Part shown: positions 8,918-17,568 of the stretch, piece by piece
Layout: the number at the start of each line of letters is the position of its first letter
Position numbering within the stretch: the first letter of the stretch is position 1
NCBI GenBank assembly: GCA_900018345.1
Contig: FCNA01000084.1
Span: 1 to 33,410, forward strand
Length of the DNA: 33,410 nucleotides
DNA from: Clostridiales bacterium CHKCI006
GTDB lineage: Bacteria > Bacillota_I > Bacilli_A > Erysipelotrichales > Coprobacillaceae
Direction of reading: 5' to 3'
Position numbers and translations under genes: made by a program
The notes under the pieces: model-generated
Databases searched by the model: none
The model's input: only the letters and a program-made list of their open reading frames with translations
Told to the model about the DNA's origin: nothing

Positions 8918-9024
8918 TCCATTCACCTACACTCACTCTATCCTATGCAAGATTCTCTGATTGGTGAGTTAAAGTATCCGCTGCGTGTCAAGAGATTGAT
9001 TCTGTTTCCATCCATTTCATTGCC

Positions 9025-9053
9025 TTTATACCATTCATATATCATCAAAACAA
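9025..9053 (-). promoter_or_regulatory. Candidate promoter of the feo operon
   Basis: On the minus strand TTGTTT (9053-9048), 17 bp, then TATAAA (9030-9025). This leaves a leader of about 100 nt before feoA. The area is AT-rich, but I see no convincing 19-bp Fur box, so iron control is not shown. Confidence 0.45.
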
Positions 9054-9166
9054 GAAAGTTTATACATAACGGCATGATTGTATCAGCCTCAAATCAAAAG
9101 ATACTTGAAATAAATCACTGAAATCATCAAAGTCCTGCCTTTTGATAATCCCTGCTTGATATAAAA

Positions 9167-9397
9167 TCAAGACGTTCTAAAGAGTCCAGACAATCGCATG
9201 AAGAACCCAAACCCTAATCTCCGACCGCCATCCTCAACATTTTGCTTCAGATCAAAAACATGACTACCAAAGTGTTCAATAAAACTGACCAAAGATTCTT
9301 TAGTCAGAGCCCCCGGTTCTATACGGCGATTCAGCCATTCTAGCAGTCGCTGACAAAACAATTCCAAGTCACTTTCCTCAAATGATAGATGCAGCAT
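9167..9397 (-). CDS. Small hypothetical protein
   Basis: 76 residues, not recognised. The N-terminal part is acidic and helical-looking (LSFEESDLELFCQRLLEWL), and the C-terminal end is basic with a Gly-Phe-rich amphipathic stretch. Codon choice looks like the neighbours. There is no clear ribosome binding site; a TATAAG box lies about 8 nt before the ATG, which could mean a leaderless message or a wrong start. A CTTGAT/ATCAAG hairpin (9155-9171) overlaps the stop codon but has no T-run. Confidence 0.45.
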   Translation of the reverse strand: MLHLSFEESDLELFCQRLLEWLNRRIEPGALTKESLVSFIEHFGSHVFDLKQNVEDGGRRLGFGFFMRLSGLFRTS

Positions 9398-9506
9398 CTA
9401 TTTATCTTATATCATCAAACCGATAACTCATCGTATCGACGAATGAACACAGTCTCATTTATCTGCCCACATCTCACAAAAGACGTCCGTTCACAATCAT
9501 CACTTG

Positions 9507-9550
9507 AAAGGAGAACCGTTTTGAATGCATTTTTAATACAGCGGTTCCCC
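9507..9550 (-). terminator. Probable terminator of the surface-protein gene
   Basis: On the minus strand a 9-bp stem (9550-9542 with 9518-9510, one G-U pair) with a 23-nt loop is followed by TTT. The pairing is complete only in the minus-strand RNA. The T-tail is weak. Confidence 0.5.
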
Positions 9551-9576
9551 TCAAATGACATACACTCAATGGAAGA

Positions 9577-12500
9577 CTACTCTAGTTCACGTTTTCTTCT
9601 AAACATGATCAGCGCTGCTCCGGTCCCAGAAATAACAACCAGTCCCACCAGCATTGTCGTATTCTCATGATCTCCTGTTGGGACATCCGGAAGTAAACGA
9701 TTGGTCATCGTGATTTCATAAAGCTTCGTTTCATCATACTGATCATCAATGACCACCTCTATCGGATCACTTTCCAACACATAACCTTCTGGCGCTTTCG
9801 TTTCCTTCAGTGAATAGATTCCCTGTGTCACTACAAAGCTGGCAAGACCATTTTGATCGGTAAGCACGCTCATCAGTGCATTGCCTTGTTCGTCATATAA
9901 AGTAAACTCCGCACCAGCTAAGGTCAGACTTTCATCTGCCTCGTCCACTTTATGGATCTGAATGCTGGTTTCTTTCAGTACATTAAGGATCTCTTCACCA
10001 TCATTGATTTGAATCGTATACGCTGTCACTTGCGGTCCGCGATAGGTAACAGAGAAATCGTACTCTGTTTCATTCAGTTCATAAGCGTCATTGGTCTTCA
10101 GTTCCTTGATATAGTAATCGCCCAGTGGTAAATCAACACTCGTCATTAAATGTCCCTCTTCATCAACAGCGCTCGTGTAGACAAGACTATCTTTGGCAAT
10201 ACCGACACTGCCATCTGCCATCAGGATATCGTTTCTTGCAAAGATGCCAAAGACGACGTCCGCATAGGCATTGGAATAATCATAATGATTCGTTTCCATG
10301 ACCTTAGTCAGATCTAATGTGACCGAGGCACGATTATTAAAGACATCCATGTCCACGTTGACTCCCTGTATATCTTCATCCTTGATCTCAAAAGCATACA
10401 CTTCATTATTTTGGACAAAACCATCAGGGACATTCGTTTCTTTCAGATAATATTTACCAACCAGCAGCGCATCTGAAATAGCCTTCCCCTCTTTATCTGT
10501 TTTCAAAGTCATGATAGCCTCATCCTTTTCAAAATACGTGATCCCATTACCGAGTGTGATATCCTCAGCGGCATAGATCGTAAATTCAACACCTTCAAGT
10601 CCTGCTTCATTAAAGACAGGGGTATGTGTCGTGCCAAAGTCGCTTTCGCCTTCGGTGACCTCATTAAAGAGGTTACCGGTCTTATGGACAGTCACCTGTC
10701 CGGTCTTTAATTCGTCTAGCATCTCTATCTCCTGAATCTCGCCGGTATCACCCACCACAAATTTGATTTCATTCGCAAAATCAAAGCCTAATGGATGAAT
10801 CATCTCGACTAAGGTATATTCCTTCCCGACTTCTAAGCCTTCAATGATATGTGGTTCCTCACCACTGATCCATTCATCCACGATGTTGCCTTCTTCATCT
10901 CTGACCTCCAGATGGGCACCCGGTAATTCTTCTGATGTCGTGGCATCTTTCTTAGAAATCTCAACTTTTGTGATCTCATTTTCAAACGTATAACTAAAGG
11001 TGATGATTGCTTCACCACTATTGGCGACGGTGTCAAACATATAAGCTAATGGATAGCTTGCATAACCAGTCGGTGCTTTGGTTTCAACTAAAGCAAAACT
11101 TCCGTTCACATCACCCACGATCCGATAGCCATCGATCACGGTCTGTGAGAAATTGGGATCGATTGCCTCCTCATCCGAAGCGGCCATTGCTTCGATGATC
11201 GGCAGATCGATAGAGAAACGAACTGTCCCATCAGCTGTTGTGGTCACTGTTTCTAAAGCAGTGCCTGCATCCACGATGACTTCACCTTCATAATTAACGA
11301 TGTCTTTTGCGGCATATAATGTAATCTCAGCTCCGGTAACCGCTTCCTTGCTGTCAACATCAACCTTGATCGTATCCAGCTGAACCTGTTGTCTTTCATT
11401 CACAAAAGAGACACTTTCTTCAACTAAAGCAACTTCTTGTCCTGCATAAGCTAAAGTAACATCCTTTGGTTCCGCATTCAGCGTATAACCATAAGGTGCT
11501 TTCGTTTCTACGACCTGATATTTACCTAACGGATGGAACTGACTGATGGCATCCCCGCGTACATCGGTTACCAAATGTTCAACCACTGTCCCTTTTTCAT
11601 AAATAACAGCACCGTCATTGGATGGATCCATGATATCTTCAGCGGCGATGATGTCATATTCGGCTCCTTTTAATCCTCTCTCTTCGTAGATGAACTGGCC
11701 ATCTTCATAACCTACTAAGACCTCACCGGACTTATTGATCTTGATATGACCTGCAACTGCCTCATCACCAATCTTAACAGTGACAATTGCATCACCATCT
11801 TCATCCATAATAAAAGCACCTGTGTTGGTAATCTCAAAAGGAACTGCTTCCTTATTGAGCACATAACCTTCAGGTGCTTTGATTTCTTCTAACTGATAAG
11901 ATCCCGCATCGAGTTTTAATGGTGTAGAGACCATGCCTGTTTCATCAGTTGTAAAAGTATCTATTGTCTCAAAGATACCGACCTTCTGTGAAACAAATTC
12001 ACCGGTGGCCATATCTCTGATCTTAAAGCTGGCTCCTTCAATGGCAACTGTCTTGCCCGTATCTTCATCCACTTTGATGATCTTGACATAAGCTTCAAAC
12101 GGTCCATCATTCATCACGCGATAAGGTAATGGTTCACGACTATCTTGATTGATCACAACTTCAAAATCCGCAACTGCAGTGACTTCATCCGGTGTCTTAG
12201 TCTCTCTTACCGTATACGTACCATAAGGTAACTCGATGGAGACATCATAACCCTGTTCATCCGTTACCAGCACATCATACGTTTTGGCAGCTTCCCAGCC
12301 ATTGGCGGTAACATCTGATTTTAATTTAACGGTAAACTCAGCACCAGCCAATGTTTCCGTTTCACCGGTAGAACCATCACTGGAGACCTTGATCAAACTG
12401 AAGGCCTGCTTCATGACCTGATCTGTGGCATCCACATGTACGGATACATGAGCGGTCTCTTGATCCTGATAAATTAAGGAAATCTGATACGCTGTTTCGT

Positions 12501-14178
12501 CTAAAAGGTAACCCTCAGGTGCTTGAGTTTCTTTGACATAGTAGTTGCCTAAAGGTAAATTAGACCACTGCACCTGATCATTTCCATTAAAGGTCTTGGT
12601 GGCATTGTCACCCCATTGACCAGAAATGGTCACTTCAGAGTTGGTGGGGAATATAACGGATCCACTGGCGGGATCTTTGATATCTTCTGCAGCATACAAG
12701 GTATATTGTGCGCCTTCTAAAGTTGCATCCCCCTGTGCCGCTGATCCTGTTTCCTTATCTAGCTTACTTAAGGTAACGGTCCCCGTCACCGGTTCATTAG
12801 AGAAAGTTAACTCTACCACTTGTCCTGCTTGGCTAATCGCTGCATTTTCGTTAACTTCTGTGATAACATAGTTTTCAGGCGCCTGTGCTTCACGAACCGT
12901 ATAAGAGCCATAGTCTAATAAACCAGAAGCAGCGATGCCATTGTCATTCGTATAAATCGTTTCAATGACTGAACCATCTTTCACGATTTCAAAAGCAACC
13001 CCTGCCTGTTTAACTACCTGATCAGTCTTAGCATCATATTTTGTGACTTGAATTTTGCCTTGCTTCCAATTGTTGGTTTGGGTGTAATGAGAAGTTATTC
13101 CGGCGGTGATCGTAATCGAATGAATCGTGCTGTCCAATATCAGATGTTCAGGCACACTGATTTCTTGAATATAGACTGTTTGTGGTTGTAAATCTTCGAT
13201 CGTCACCGTTCCATCACTGCCTGTAGTATAAGTACCAATCGGGTCACGCATGTCTGCATGATAAGAAAGCTTAAACTGCGTATCAGGAACATAGACGCCA
13301 CGATCATCCTGTTTAGCTAATTTTAGATTTCCTGTCTCAACCCAATGAACAGTGAACCCACCATAGTTTCCTGGATCCATAATTGGTTTCAAATATCCAA
13401 TATCCTGTAAATTGTTATTAGAACTCGTTAATACAATCGGTTGATAATCTGGAAGATTTCCTTTTACTTCTCCCGTATTCCAAGTTCCATTTACAGTCAA
13501 AGGTGCTTCAAAATGAAAAGTGTCTCCGCCATTGATAGTGACCTGACCGGTCAATGACTGTCCATTACGGACCATCGTGACGTTGGATGGCAGAGTAATT
13601 GTGATTGAGTTATCACCATTCATGACCATGTTTCCAGTAATTTGTTTTTCTCCTTGAACAGTCGCATCTACACTTGACGGACTGAAAGAAATACTTCTGT
13701 CTGGTAATTCTTTACCATCAATATAATTAAGAAAGTCATATACACCTAATTCCCGATTTCCTGTTTCACCACCCGACGCAATCGATTCCGGACCACTATA
13801 CAAATATGACAACGCTAAAGAAGTTACGACAATTGCATTATTTGTACTTTTAAACCCAGACCAGGGTTCAATACCATCATATCCATAATACAACGCTTTA
13901 AGCATCTGCTCATCATCATATATTGATTCAGCAAATACTGTCCCTGTTGAAGGTGTAGACTTAGGATGTTCTAAACAAAATGCCTGTCGTCCATCGACCA
14001 CAAAATTACCCACTGTCGCACTTCCATAACGACCTTGACTATCGCTGATCTTTCCTAAATATTGAAAGCTCGTATAGGCTTCAACATTCATGGTATTCAT
14101 CACTATTGGATAGATGAAAAGGCATACTGCCAGGACTATCTTCCATAGTCTACAAGATTGTTGTTTAATCACATTCAT
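9577..14178 (-). CDS. Large SpaA/Cna-B repeat surface protein with sortase-type anchor
   Basis: 1533 residues. An N-terminal signal peptide (about 1-35, ending NVEA) is followed by a thioester-domain-like head with a Cys in RQAFCLEH (residue 68). About eleven SpaA/Cna-B prealbumin-like domains follow. Each ends in a variant of ETKAPEGYVL (ETQAPEGYLL, EIKAPEGYVL, ETNVPDGFVQ and so on), which holds the Glu used for Lys-Asn isopeptide bonds in this family. The C-terminus is a sorting signal: VPTGD, a hydrophobic segment and FRRKRE. In the head, the position where TQxA thioester domains have Gln reads VVTSLALS, so a classical Cys-Gln thioester is uncertain. VPTGD is one residue shorter than LPxTG. 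The likely role is adhesion to host tissue or mucus, or a pilus subunit. The ATG at 14178 has AAGGG six nt upstream; a TTG seven codons earlier is open but has no site. No sortase gene lies in the window. Confidence 0.9.
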   Translation of the reverse strand: MNVIKQQSCRLWKIVLAVCLFIYPIVMNTMNVEAYTSFQYLGKISDSQGRYGSATVGNFVVDGRQAFCLEHPKSTPSTGTVFAESIYDDEQMLKALYYGYDGIEPWSGFKSTNNAIVVTSLALSYLYSGPESIASGGETGNRELGVYDFLNYIDGKELPDRSISFSPSSVDATVQGEKQITGNMVMNGDNSITITLPSNVTMVRNGQSLTGQVTINGGDTFHFEAPLTVNGTWNTGEVKGNLPDYQPIVLTSSNNNLQDIGYLKPIMDPGNYGGFTVHWVETGNLKLAKQDDRGVYVPDTQFKLSYHADMRDPIGTYTTGSDGTVTIEDLQPQTVYIQEISVPEHLILDSTIHSITITAGITSHYTQTNNWKQGKIQVTKYDAKTDQVVKQAGVAFEIVKDGSVIETIYTNDNGIAASGLLDYGSYTVREAQAPENYVITEVNENAAISQAGQVVELTFSNEPVTGTVTLSKLDKETGSAAQGDATLEGAQYTLYAAEDIKDPASGSVIFPTNSEVTISGQWGDNATKTFNGNDQVQWSNLPLGNYYVKETQAPEGYLLDETAYQISLIYQDQETAHVSVHVDATDQVMKQAFSLIKVSSDGSTGETETLAGAEFTVKLKSDVTANGWEAAKTYDVLVTDEQGYDVSIELPYGTYTVRETKTPDEVTAVADFEVVINQDSREPLPYRVMNDGPFEAYVKIIKVDEDTGKTVAIEGASFKIRDMATGEFVSQKVGIFETIDTFTTDETGMVSTPLKLDAGSYQLEEIKAPEGYVLNKEAVPFEITNTGAFIMDEDGDAIVTVKIGDEAVAGHIKINKSGEVLVGYEDGQFIYEERGLKGAEYDIIAAEDIMDPSNDGAVIYEKGTVVEHLVTDVRGDAISQFHPLGKYQVVETKAPYGYTLNAEPKDVTLAYAGQEVALVEESVSFVNERQQVQLDTIKVDVDSKEAVTGAEITLYAAKDIVNYEGEVIVDAGTALETVTTTADGTVRFSIDLPIIEAMAASDEEAIDPNFSQTVIDGYRIVGDVNGSFALVETKAPTGYASYPLAYMFDTVANSGEAIITFSYTFENEITKVEISKKDATTSEELPGAHLEVRDEEGNIVDEWISGEEPHIIEGLEVGKEYTLVEMIHPLGFDFANEIKFVVGDTGEIQEIEMLDELKTGQVTVHKTGNLFNEVTEGESDFGTTHTPVFNEAGLEGVEFTIYAAEDITLGNGITYFEKDEAIMTLKTDKEGKAISDALLVGKYYLKETNVPDGFVQNNEVYAFEIKDEDIQGVNVDMDVFNNRASVTLDLTKVMETNHYDYSNAYADVVFGIFARNDILMADGSVGIAKDSLVYTSAVDEEGHLMTSVDLPLGDYYIKELKTNDAYELNETEYDFSVTYRGPQVTAYTIQINDGEEILNVLKETSIQIHKVDEADESLTLAGAEFTLYDEQGNALMSVLTDQNGLASFVVTQGIYSLKETKAPEGYVLESDPIEVVIDDQYDETKLYEITMTNRLLPDVPTGDHENTTMLVGLVVISGTGAALIMFRRKRELE

Positions 14179-14212
14179 ACTATACCCTTGTCCTTTCAAT
14201 AGATTCGTTCAA

Positions 14213-14236
14213 ACAAAAAGCAGCTTGAAGCTGCCT
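14213..14236 (-). terminator. Terminator between the Ig-like gene and the surface-protein gene
   Basis: On the minus strand GGCAGC, TTCAA and GCTGC form a short GC-rich hairpin followed by five T (14219-14215). It lies 20 nt after the Ig-like gene stop and 35 nt before the surface-protein start. No separate promoter is obvious between, so it may act as an attenuator within one operon. Confidence 0.7.
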
Positions 14237-14253
14237 CAAAACAGAATTGATAT

Positions 14254-15123
14254 TTATGGAACGGGAATCCAATCCCCTTCGTAATAGTCTCTACCATCAT
14301 ATGTAGATCCTGCATAATGCATATCCGAATCCCAGCTCTGACCAGGAGTTAAGCGGTCTAATACACTTGAAGAAGACTCACTCGATTCATTTCCTGATGA
14401 TTCGAATGAATGAGAAGAATGACTGTCTGAAGAAGAGGAATTGCTTCCCGCTGAAGATTGCTTCTTTGTAGGCGTGCTGCTTGAACCAGCTGAAGTTGCC
14501 GATGGGATTGATTCAAGTTCTTCATTGATAGTAACAGACAGATTTTTTTCTACACTATTACCACTTTGATCAGTGATGATATATTTTACGGAGTACTGCC
14601 CAGCCATATTGGTATCGATATCTTTTTCAATGGTGATACTCGTTTCATCCAGGTCGGTGACACTGATATACTGATTCCAATCATGATTTGTTAGATCTGT
14701 ACCATATTCAAAACTCACACTTTCCTGGGAAAGCATTGCTTCTGGTGCCGTTGTATCAATAATGTGCAATGTAAAAGAGAGTTTTTGACTGCCTGCAGTG
14801 ATGATGCCCTCGTAATCACCTTTTTTTAGATAAGTTATACCATCTTCATTTGTGACAAGTTGATCTTCTGTATAATTCAGATGAATATCCTTAACTGTAT
14901 TTTGCATTTTCACTGAAGTATTTTCGGTATCAATAAATACATCGGCGTCAGATGGCATACCTGAACCCAGTTCCATGGTGTAAATATCGTTATCAAACGG
15001 CAATAATTGAATCTGATTTTGTTTTCTCTGATTGGCACTATACCAGCTTCCTATCCCCACTGATGACACAATGATGCCTAGCGCAGTGCTGCATTTTACC
15101 ATCCGTTTCTTTTTCGCTTCCAT
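14254..15123 (-). CDS. Membrane-anchored Ig-like, Ser-rich envelope protein
   Basis: 289 residues, function unknown. A basic start and one membrane segment (about 12-29) suggest an N-terminal anchor with the rest outside. A bacterial Ig-like/DUF5011 domain is seen at about 125-205 (IDTTAPEAML up to SGNSVEKNLSVTI), then a low-complexity Ser-rich spacer (about 212-258) and a short Tyr/Asp-rich tail (YDGRDYYEGDWIPVP). The same Ig-like type occurs in the polysaccharide deacetylase nearby. AAAGGA lies 9 nt before the ATG. The gene directly precedes the large surface protein on the same strand, so it may help display it or be an envelope-associated partner; this is inference from position. Confidence 0.7.
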   Translation of the reverse strand: MEAKKKRMVKCSTALGIIVSSVGIGSWYSANQRKQNQIQLLPFDNDIYTMELGSGMPSDADVFIDTENTSVKMQNTVKDIHLNYTEDQLVTNEDGITYLKKGDYEGIITAGSQKLSFTLHIIDTTAPEAMLSQESVSFEYGTDLTNHDWNQYISVTDLDETSITIEKDIDTNMAGQYSVKYIITDQSGNSVEKNLSVTINEELESIPSATSAGSSSTPTKKQSSAGSNSSSSDSHSSHSFESSGNESSESSSSVLDRLTPGQSWDSDMHYAGSTYDGRDYYEGDWIPVP

Positions 15124-15174
15124 ATCATCGCATCCTTTCTATCATTTTCCCATTGACTCTTGTGATTACTTTCC

Positions 15175-15201
15175 ATTATATCATTTTATGACAAATTTGT
15201 C
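15175..15201 (-). promoter_or_regulatory. Promoter with overlapping 12-bp palindrome
   Basis: TATAAT on the minus strand (15180-15175) with AAGACA 18 bp upstream. The perfect palindrome GACAAATTTGTC (15190-15201) sits just upstream of the -10 box and overlaps the -35/spacer region, a position typical of a repressor operator. The regulator is unknown. Confidence 0.5.
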
Positions 15202-15345
15202 TTAAAATAATGTTTTAATCACTTATTCTAGCTACTTCGTTCAGCTCAAAAATTCGTTTTTTACAAAGACAAACACCAAAAAGGGTTATACAAAACCGCT
15301 CGTATACAATGCTATTCACCTCTTTTCGCATATGCTGACATGAAG

Positions 15346-15405
15346 AAAGGGGATGCCGTCGGTTTCCCTTTTGTGGATTTGTTTCACACGAAGTGAAAAC
15401 GGCAT
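15346..15405. other. Hairpin-rich non-coding stretch
   Basis: ATGCCG (15353-15358) pairs with CGGCAT (15400-15405), and inside it TTTCAC/GTGAAA (15382-15398) forms another stem. AAAGGG (15346-15351) can pair with CCCTTT (15366-15371) as an alternative fold. No gene is supported in 15202-15405. It could be a small RNA, a processed leader, or chance. No promoter was identified for it. Confidence 0.3.
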
Positions 15406-15431
15406 AAAAAAAGAAGCACCTGCGCGCTTCT
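15406..15431 (-). terminator. Second terminator behind the GNAT gene
   Basis: On the minus strand AGAAGC (15431-15426) pairs with GCTTCT (15417-15412) and a run of seven T follows. It is the second of two tandem minus-strand terminators. Confidence 0.7.
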
Positions 15432-15450
15432 GACATTAACTGAAGAAAAT

Positions 15451-15481
15451 AAAAAAGGAAAGCTGAAAACAACTTCCCTTT
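15451..15481 (-). terminator. First terminator of the GNAT gene
   Basis: On the minus strand a 9-bp stem (15481-15473 with 15462-15454, one G-U pair), a 10-nt loop, then T-rich sequence. It ends transcription about 60 nt after the acetyltransferase stop. Confidence 0.75.
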
Positions 15482-15537
15482 GATTCCTATGCTACTATTC
15501 TAGACGAAAAAAATCCCAAATGCAAGTATTTATTCAT

Positions 15538-16038
15538 TTATTTTAAAGGAATACGCGTATAGTATTCCTGCTCATCTTCATGATCGATATAAGCACCGCA
15601 ATTCAGCATCGCTTTTAAACTGCCTGTATTATACTTATAACAACTTAAGTAAGCTAGATCGATTCCCCTTTCTTTAGCCTTTTCCAAACAGAGTTTCAAT
15701 CCTGCGGTTGCATAACCTTGACGCCGAAATGCAGCACCGATTCCAAAACCGATATGCCCTGACCCATTTCTCAGATTTTCATTAAGATAATGGCGCAATT
15801 TGAAGACTCCTACAGCCTTGTTGTCATTGTTAAAGAGTACATAAGTGGTCTGAGGTACCTTCCAGGCTGGAAGTCCGATTCCCATTGCCGCTTGTTCACT
15901 TTTTTGAACCCATTGTTTGAAGATGTCCCGCGGCATATCTTTGGCTTCATTCATAAAGCCGTTTTCATTGGCTGGAAAGCTTTGAAAAAGGGCATAAATA
16001 TCGTTATCGTTACATAACCACAGTTCTTTTAAGTACAT
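15538..16038 (-). CDS. GNAT-family N-acetyltransferase
   Basis: 166 residues. The acetyl-CoA loop of the GNAT fold is seen in GIGAAFRRQGYATAGL, followed by a helix with KAKERG and a C-terminal strand ending NCGAYIDHEDEQEYYTRI, which is typical of RimJ/L-like or small-molecule acetyltransferases. The substrate is unknown. The ATG at 16038 has GAGGGGGG six nt upstream; a TTG seven codons earlier is open but lies before that site. It lies 56 bp downstream of the deacetylase gene on the same strand and also has a promoter of its own in that gap. Two tandem terminators follow. Confidence 0.85.
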   Translation of the reverse strand: MYLKELWLCNDNDIYALFQSFPANENGFMNEAKDMPRDIFKQWVQKSEQAAMGIGLPAWKVPQTTYVLFNNDNKAVGVFKLRHYLNENLRNGSGHIGFGIGAAFRRQGYATAGLKLCLEKAKERGIDLAYLSCYKYNTGSLKAMLNCGAYIDHEDEQEYYTRIPLK

Positions 16039-16062
16039 GCGGATCCCCCCCTCTTTCAAGCT

Positions 16063-16091
16063 ATTCTACACTATTTTTTCTACTGGAGCAA
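16063..16091 (-). promoter_or_regulatory. Promoter of the GNAT gene
   Basis: On the minus strand TTGCTC (16091-16086), 17 bp, then TAGAAT (16068-16063), 24 nt before the start codon. Confidence 0.55.
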
Positions 16092-16094
16092 TTC

Positions 16095-17486
16095 CTAATT
16101 AAAAATCTGATGATGAATCGGGGTCGTTGAAGCATCAATCGCCTTAAAAACATAACCCTGCTGCAAATAATAAACGATGAGTTCTTCCAATACCTCCACT
16201 GTCGCCTGATTTCCTGAACCATCATGAAGCAGCAGCATTAAATCGCCCTGAAGTTCTGTCTGCGCTTTCCCAGTCACTAAGATATCATTCGCATCATGTC
16301 CCAAGACCGCATCATCCACAGAGCTGTTCCAGTCAAAATACTGATAACCCTGCGCCTCTACTTCATTAGCCAGCTGACTCATGATCCCCTCATGATAGTG
16401 GCGACTGACAATATTGCTTGAACCACCCGGAAAACGTATAAAGGTGGAAGGTGCGCCGGTCTGTTCCTGTACTACAGTCTGAATCTTTTCAAGATCCTGA
16501 AAATAAGCTTCCACACTCTGATAAATCTGACTATATTGATGAGAGTAAGTGTGCAGTCCAATCGTATGTCCTTGCGCATAGGCTGACTGAATCTGTGAAG
16601 TATAGTCCGGATTCATCCCCGTGACAAAAAAACTGGCTTTGACCCCATAGCGATCTAAGATACGCAGCACATCCTGAGTATGCTGGCTGGGGCCATCATC
16701 AAATGTCAGATAAACATAGCGCACATGCGCATGATCCTGGACGGGTATTACACGAATAGGAATCAGTGTCGTTGTCGTATTGCCGGAACGATCGCGCAGA
16801 GTGGCCTGAATCTCATAATCACCTAATTCGTAGATAGGATGCTCATCCAGCTCAGTAGTTAACTGTAGACTGGGATCGCAATCATCGAAAATTTCCAGAC
16901 CAGGCAGACCCAATTTCAGACTTTGCCCTTGTTCCACTTCCAACCTTCCGTCAACTTCGATGGAAGGTGCCGTCGTGTCGATCATGATAAACGTGACTTC
17001 CTGCATGACGATCGTCTCATTGCCATACGCATCGGTCGCTTTGATATATACGGGATTGATCCCCCTGTGCCAATCTGGTTTTTCTAAAAAAGAGAATCGC
17101 ACTTCCGAATGGTCCGTGTATCCTACAATGAAATCTTCTACCATAACCACGCTTGGCCATAAGCGTGTCACATTTTGGGCCTGTACGACAGGCGGTGTCG
17201 TATCCTTCACTTCCACTGTCAGTTTTTTAGTCTGCGCAAATAAAGAATAGACAACCTCATAGGATCCAGGCTGCACCACATTGACAGGATTTTCAATCGC
17301 TACAGGCGCAGTATATAAGCTATAGCCTAAAAACGCATCCGGATCAAAAGTTTCGCCTACTTCAATTTCCACGCTGTCTTCCAGCAGGATCAATGGTTTA
17401 AAAGCCAATGCTAAGATAGCAGACATCATGATGCCCATAGTCAATAAAATGATCCATTGCACGCCTTGATTTAATCTCGGTCTCAT
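16095..17486 (-). CDS. Membrane-anchored polysaccharide deacetylase with Ig-like domains
   Basis: 463 residues. A single N-terminal membrane segment (about 10-32) is followed by Ig-like/DUF5011-type modules (about 35-250, with the repeated DTTPPVV and DTTAPSI starts) and a C-terminal NodB (CE4) domain. All five CE4 motifs are visible: TFDDGP, HTYSH (the metal-binding His pair), RFPGGS, DWN and LLHD. This is the layout of peptidoglycan N-acetylglucosamine deacetylases, which modify the wall outside the membrane and give lysozyme resistance; other glycans are possible. The ATG at 17486 has AAGGTG six nt upstream; a GTG three codons earlier lies inside that site. An insertion sequence ends only about 20 bp upstream, which separates the gene from a TATAAT-type promoter at 19172-19177. 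Confidence 0.92.
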   Translation of the reverse strand: MRPRLNQGVQWIILLTMGIMMSAILALAFKPLILLEDSVEIEVGETFDPDAFLGYSLYTAPVAIENPVNVVQPGSYEVVYSLFAQTKKLTVEVKDTTPPVVQAQNVTRLWPSVVMVEDFIVGYTDHSEVRFSFLEKPDWHRGINPVYIKATDAYGNETIVMQEVTFIMIDTTAPSIEVDGRLEVEQGQSLKLGLPGLEIFDDCDPSLQLTTELDEHPIYELGDYEIQATLRDRSGNTTTTLIPIRVIPVQDHAHVRYVYLTFDDGPSQHTQDVLRILDRYGVKASFFVTGMNPDYTSQIQSAYAQGHTIGLHTYSHQYSQIYQSVEAYFQDLEKIQTVVQEQTGAPSTFIRFPGGSSNIVSRHYHEGIMSQLANEVEAQGYQYFDWNSSVDDAVLGHDANDILVTGKAQTELQGDLMLLLHDGSGNQATVEVLEELIVYYLQQGYVFKAIDASTTPIHHQIFN

Positions 17487-17507
17487 CCTATGCACCTTTC
17501 TTTCTGT

Positions 17508-17520
17508 TATGAAGTGACCT
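17508..17520 (+). repeat. Right subterminal inverted repeat of the IS
   Basis: TATGAAGTGACCT, the exact reverse complement of 19122-19134. A second inverted pair lies further in: ATTCATAATAA at 17541-17551 and TTATTATGAAT at 19085-19095. Confidence 0.75.
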
Positions 17521-17568
17521 TTGTCAAGTGAAAATTACACATTCATAATAAAATTATCTGATTTTACC

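Noticed and set aside
9074-9088. Possible Fur box upstream of feoA
   Set aside because: Only a partial GATAC..ATC resemblance, and it lies upstream of the candidate -35 box.
15215-15472. 85-codon frame on the minus strand
   Set aside because: It runs through two minus-strand terminators and has no ribosome binding site or family resemblance.
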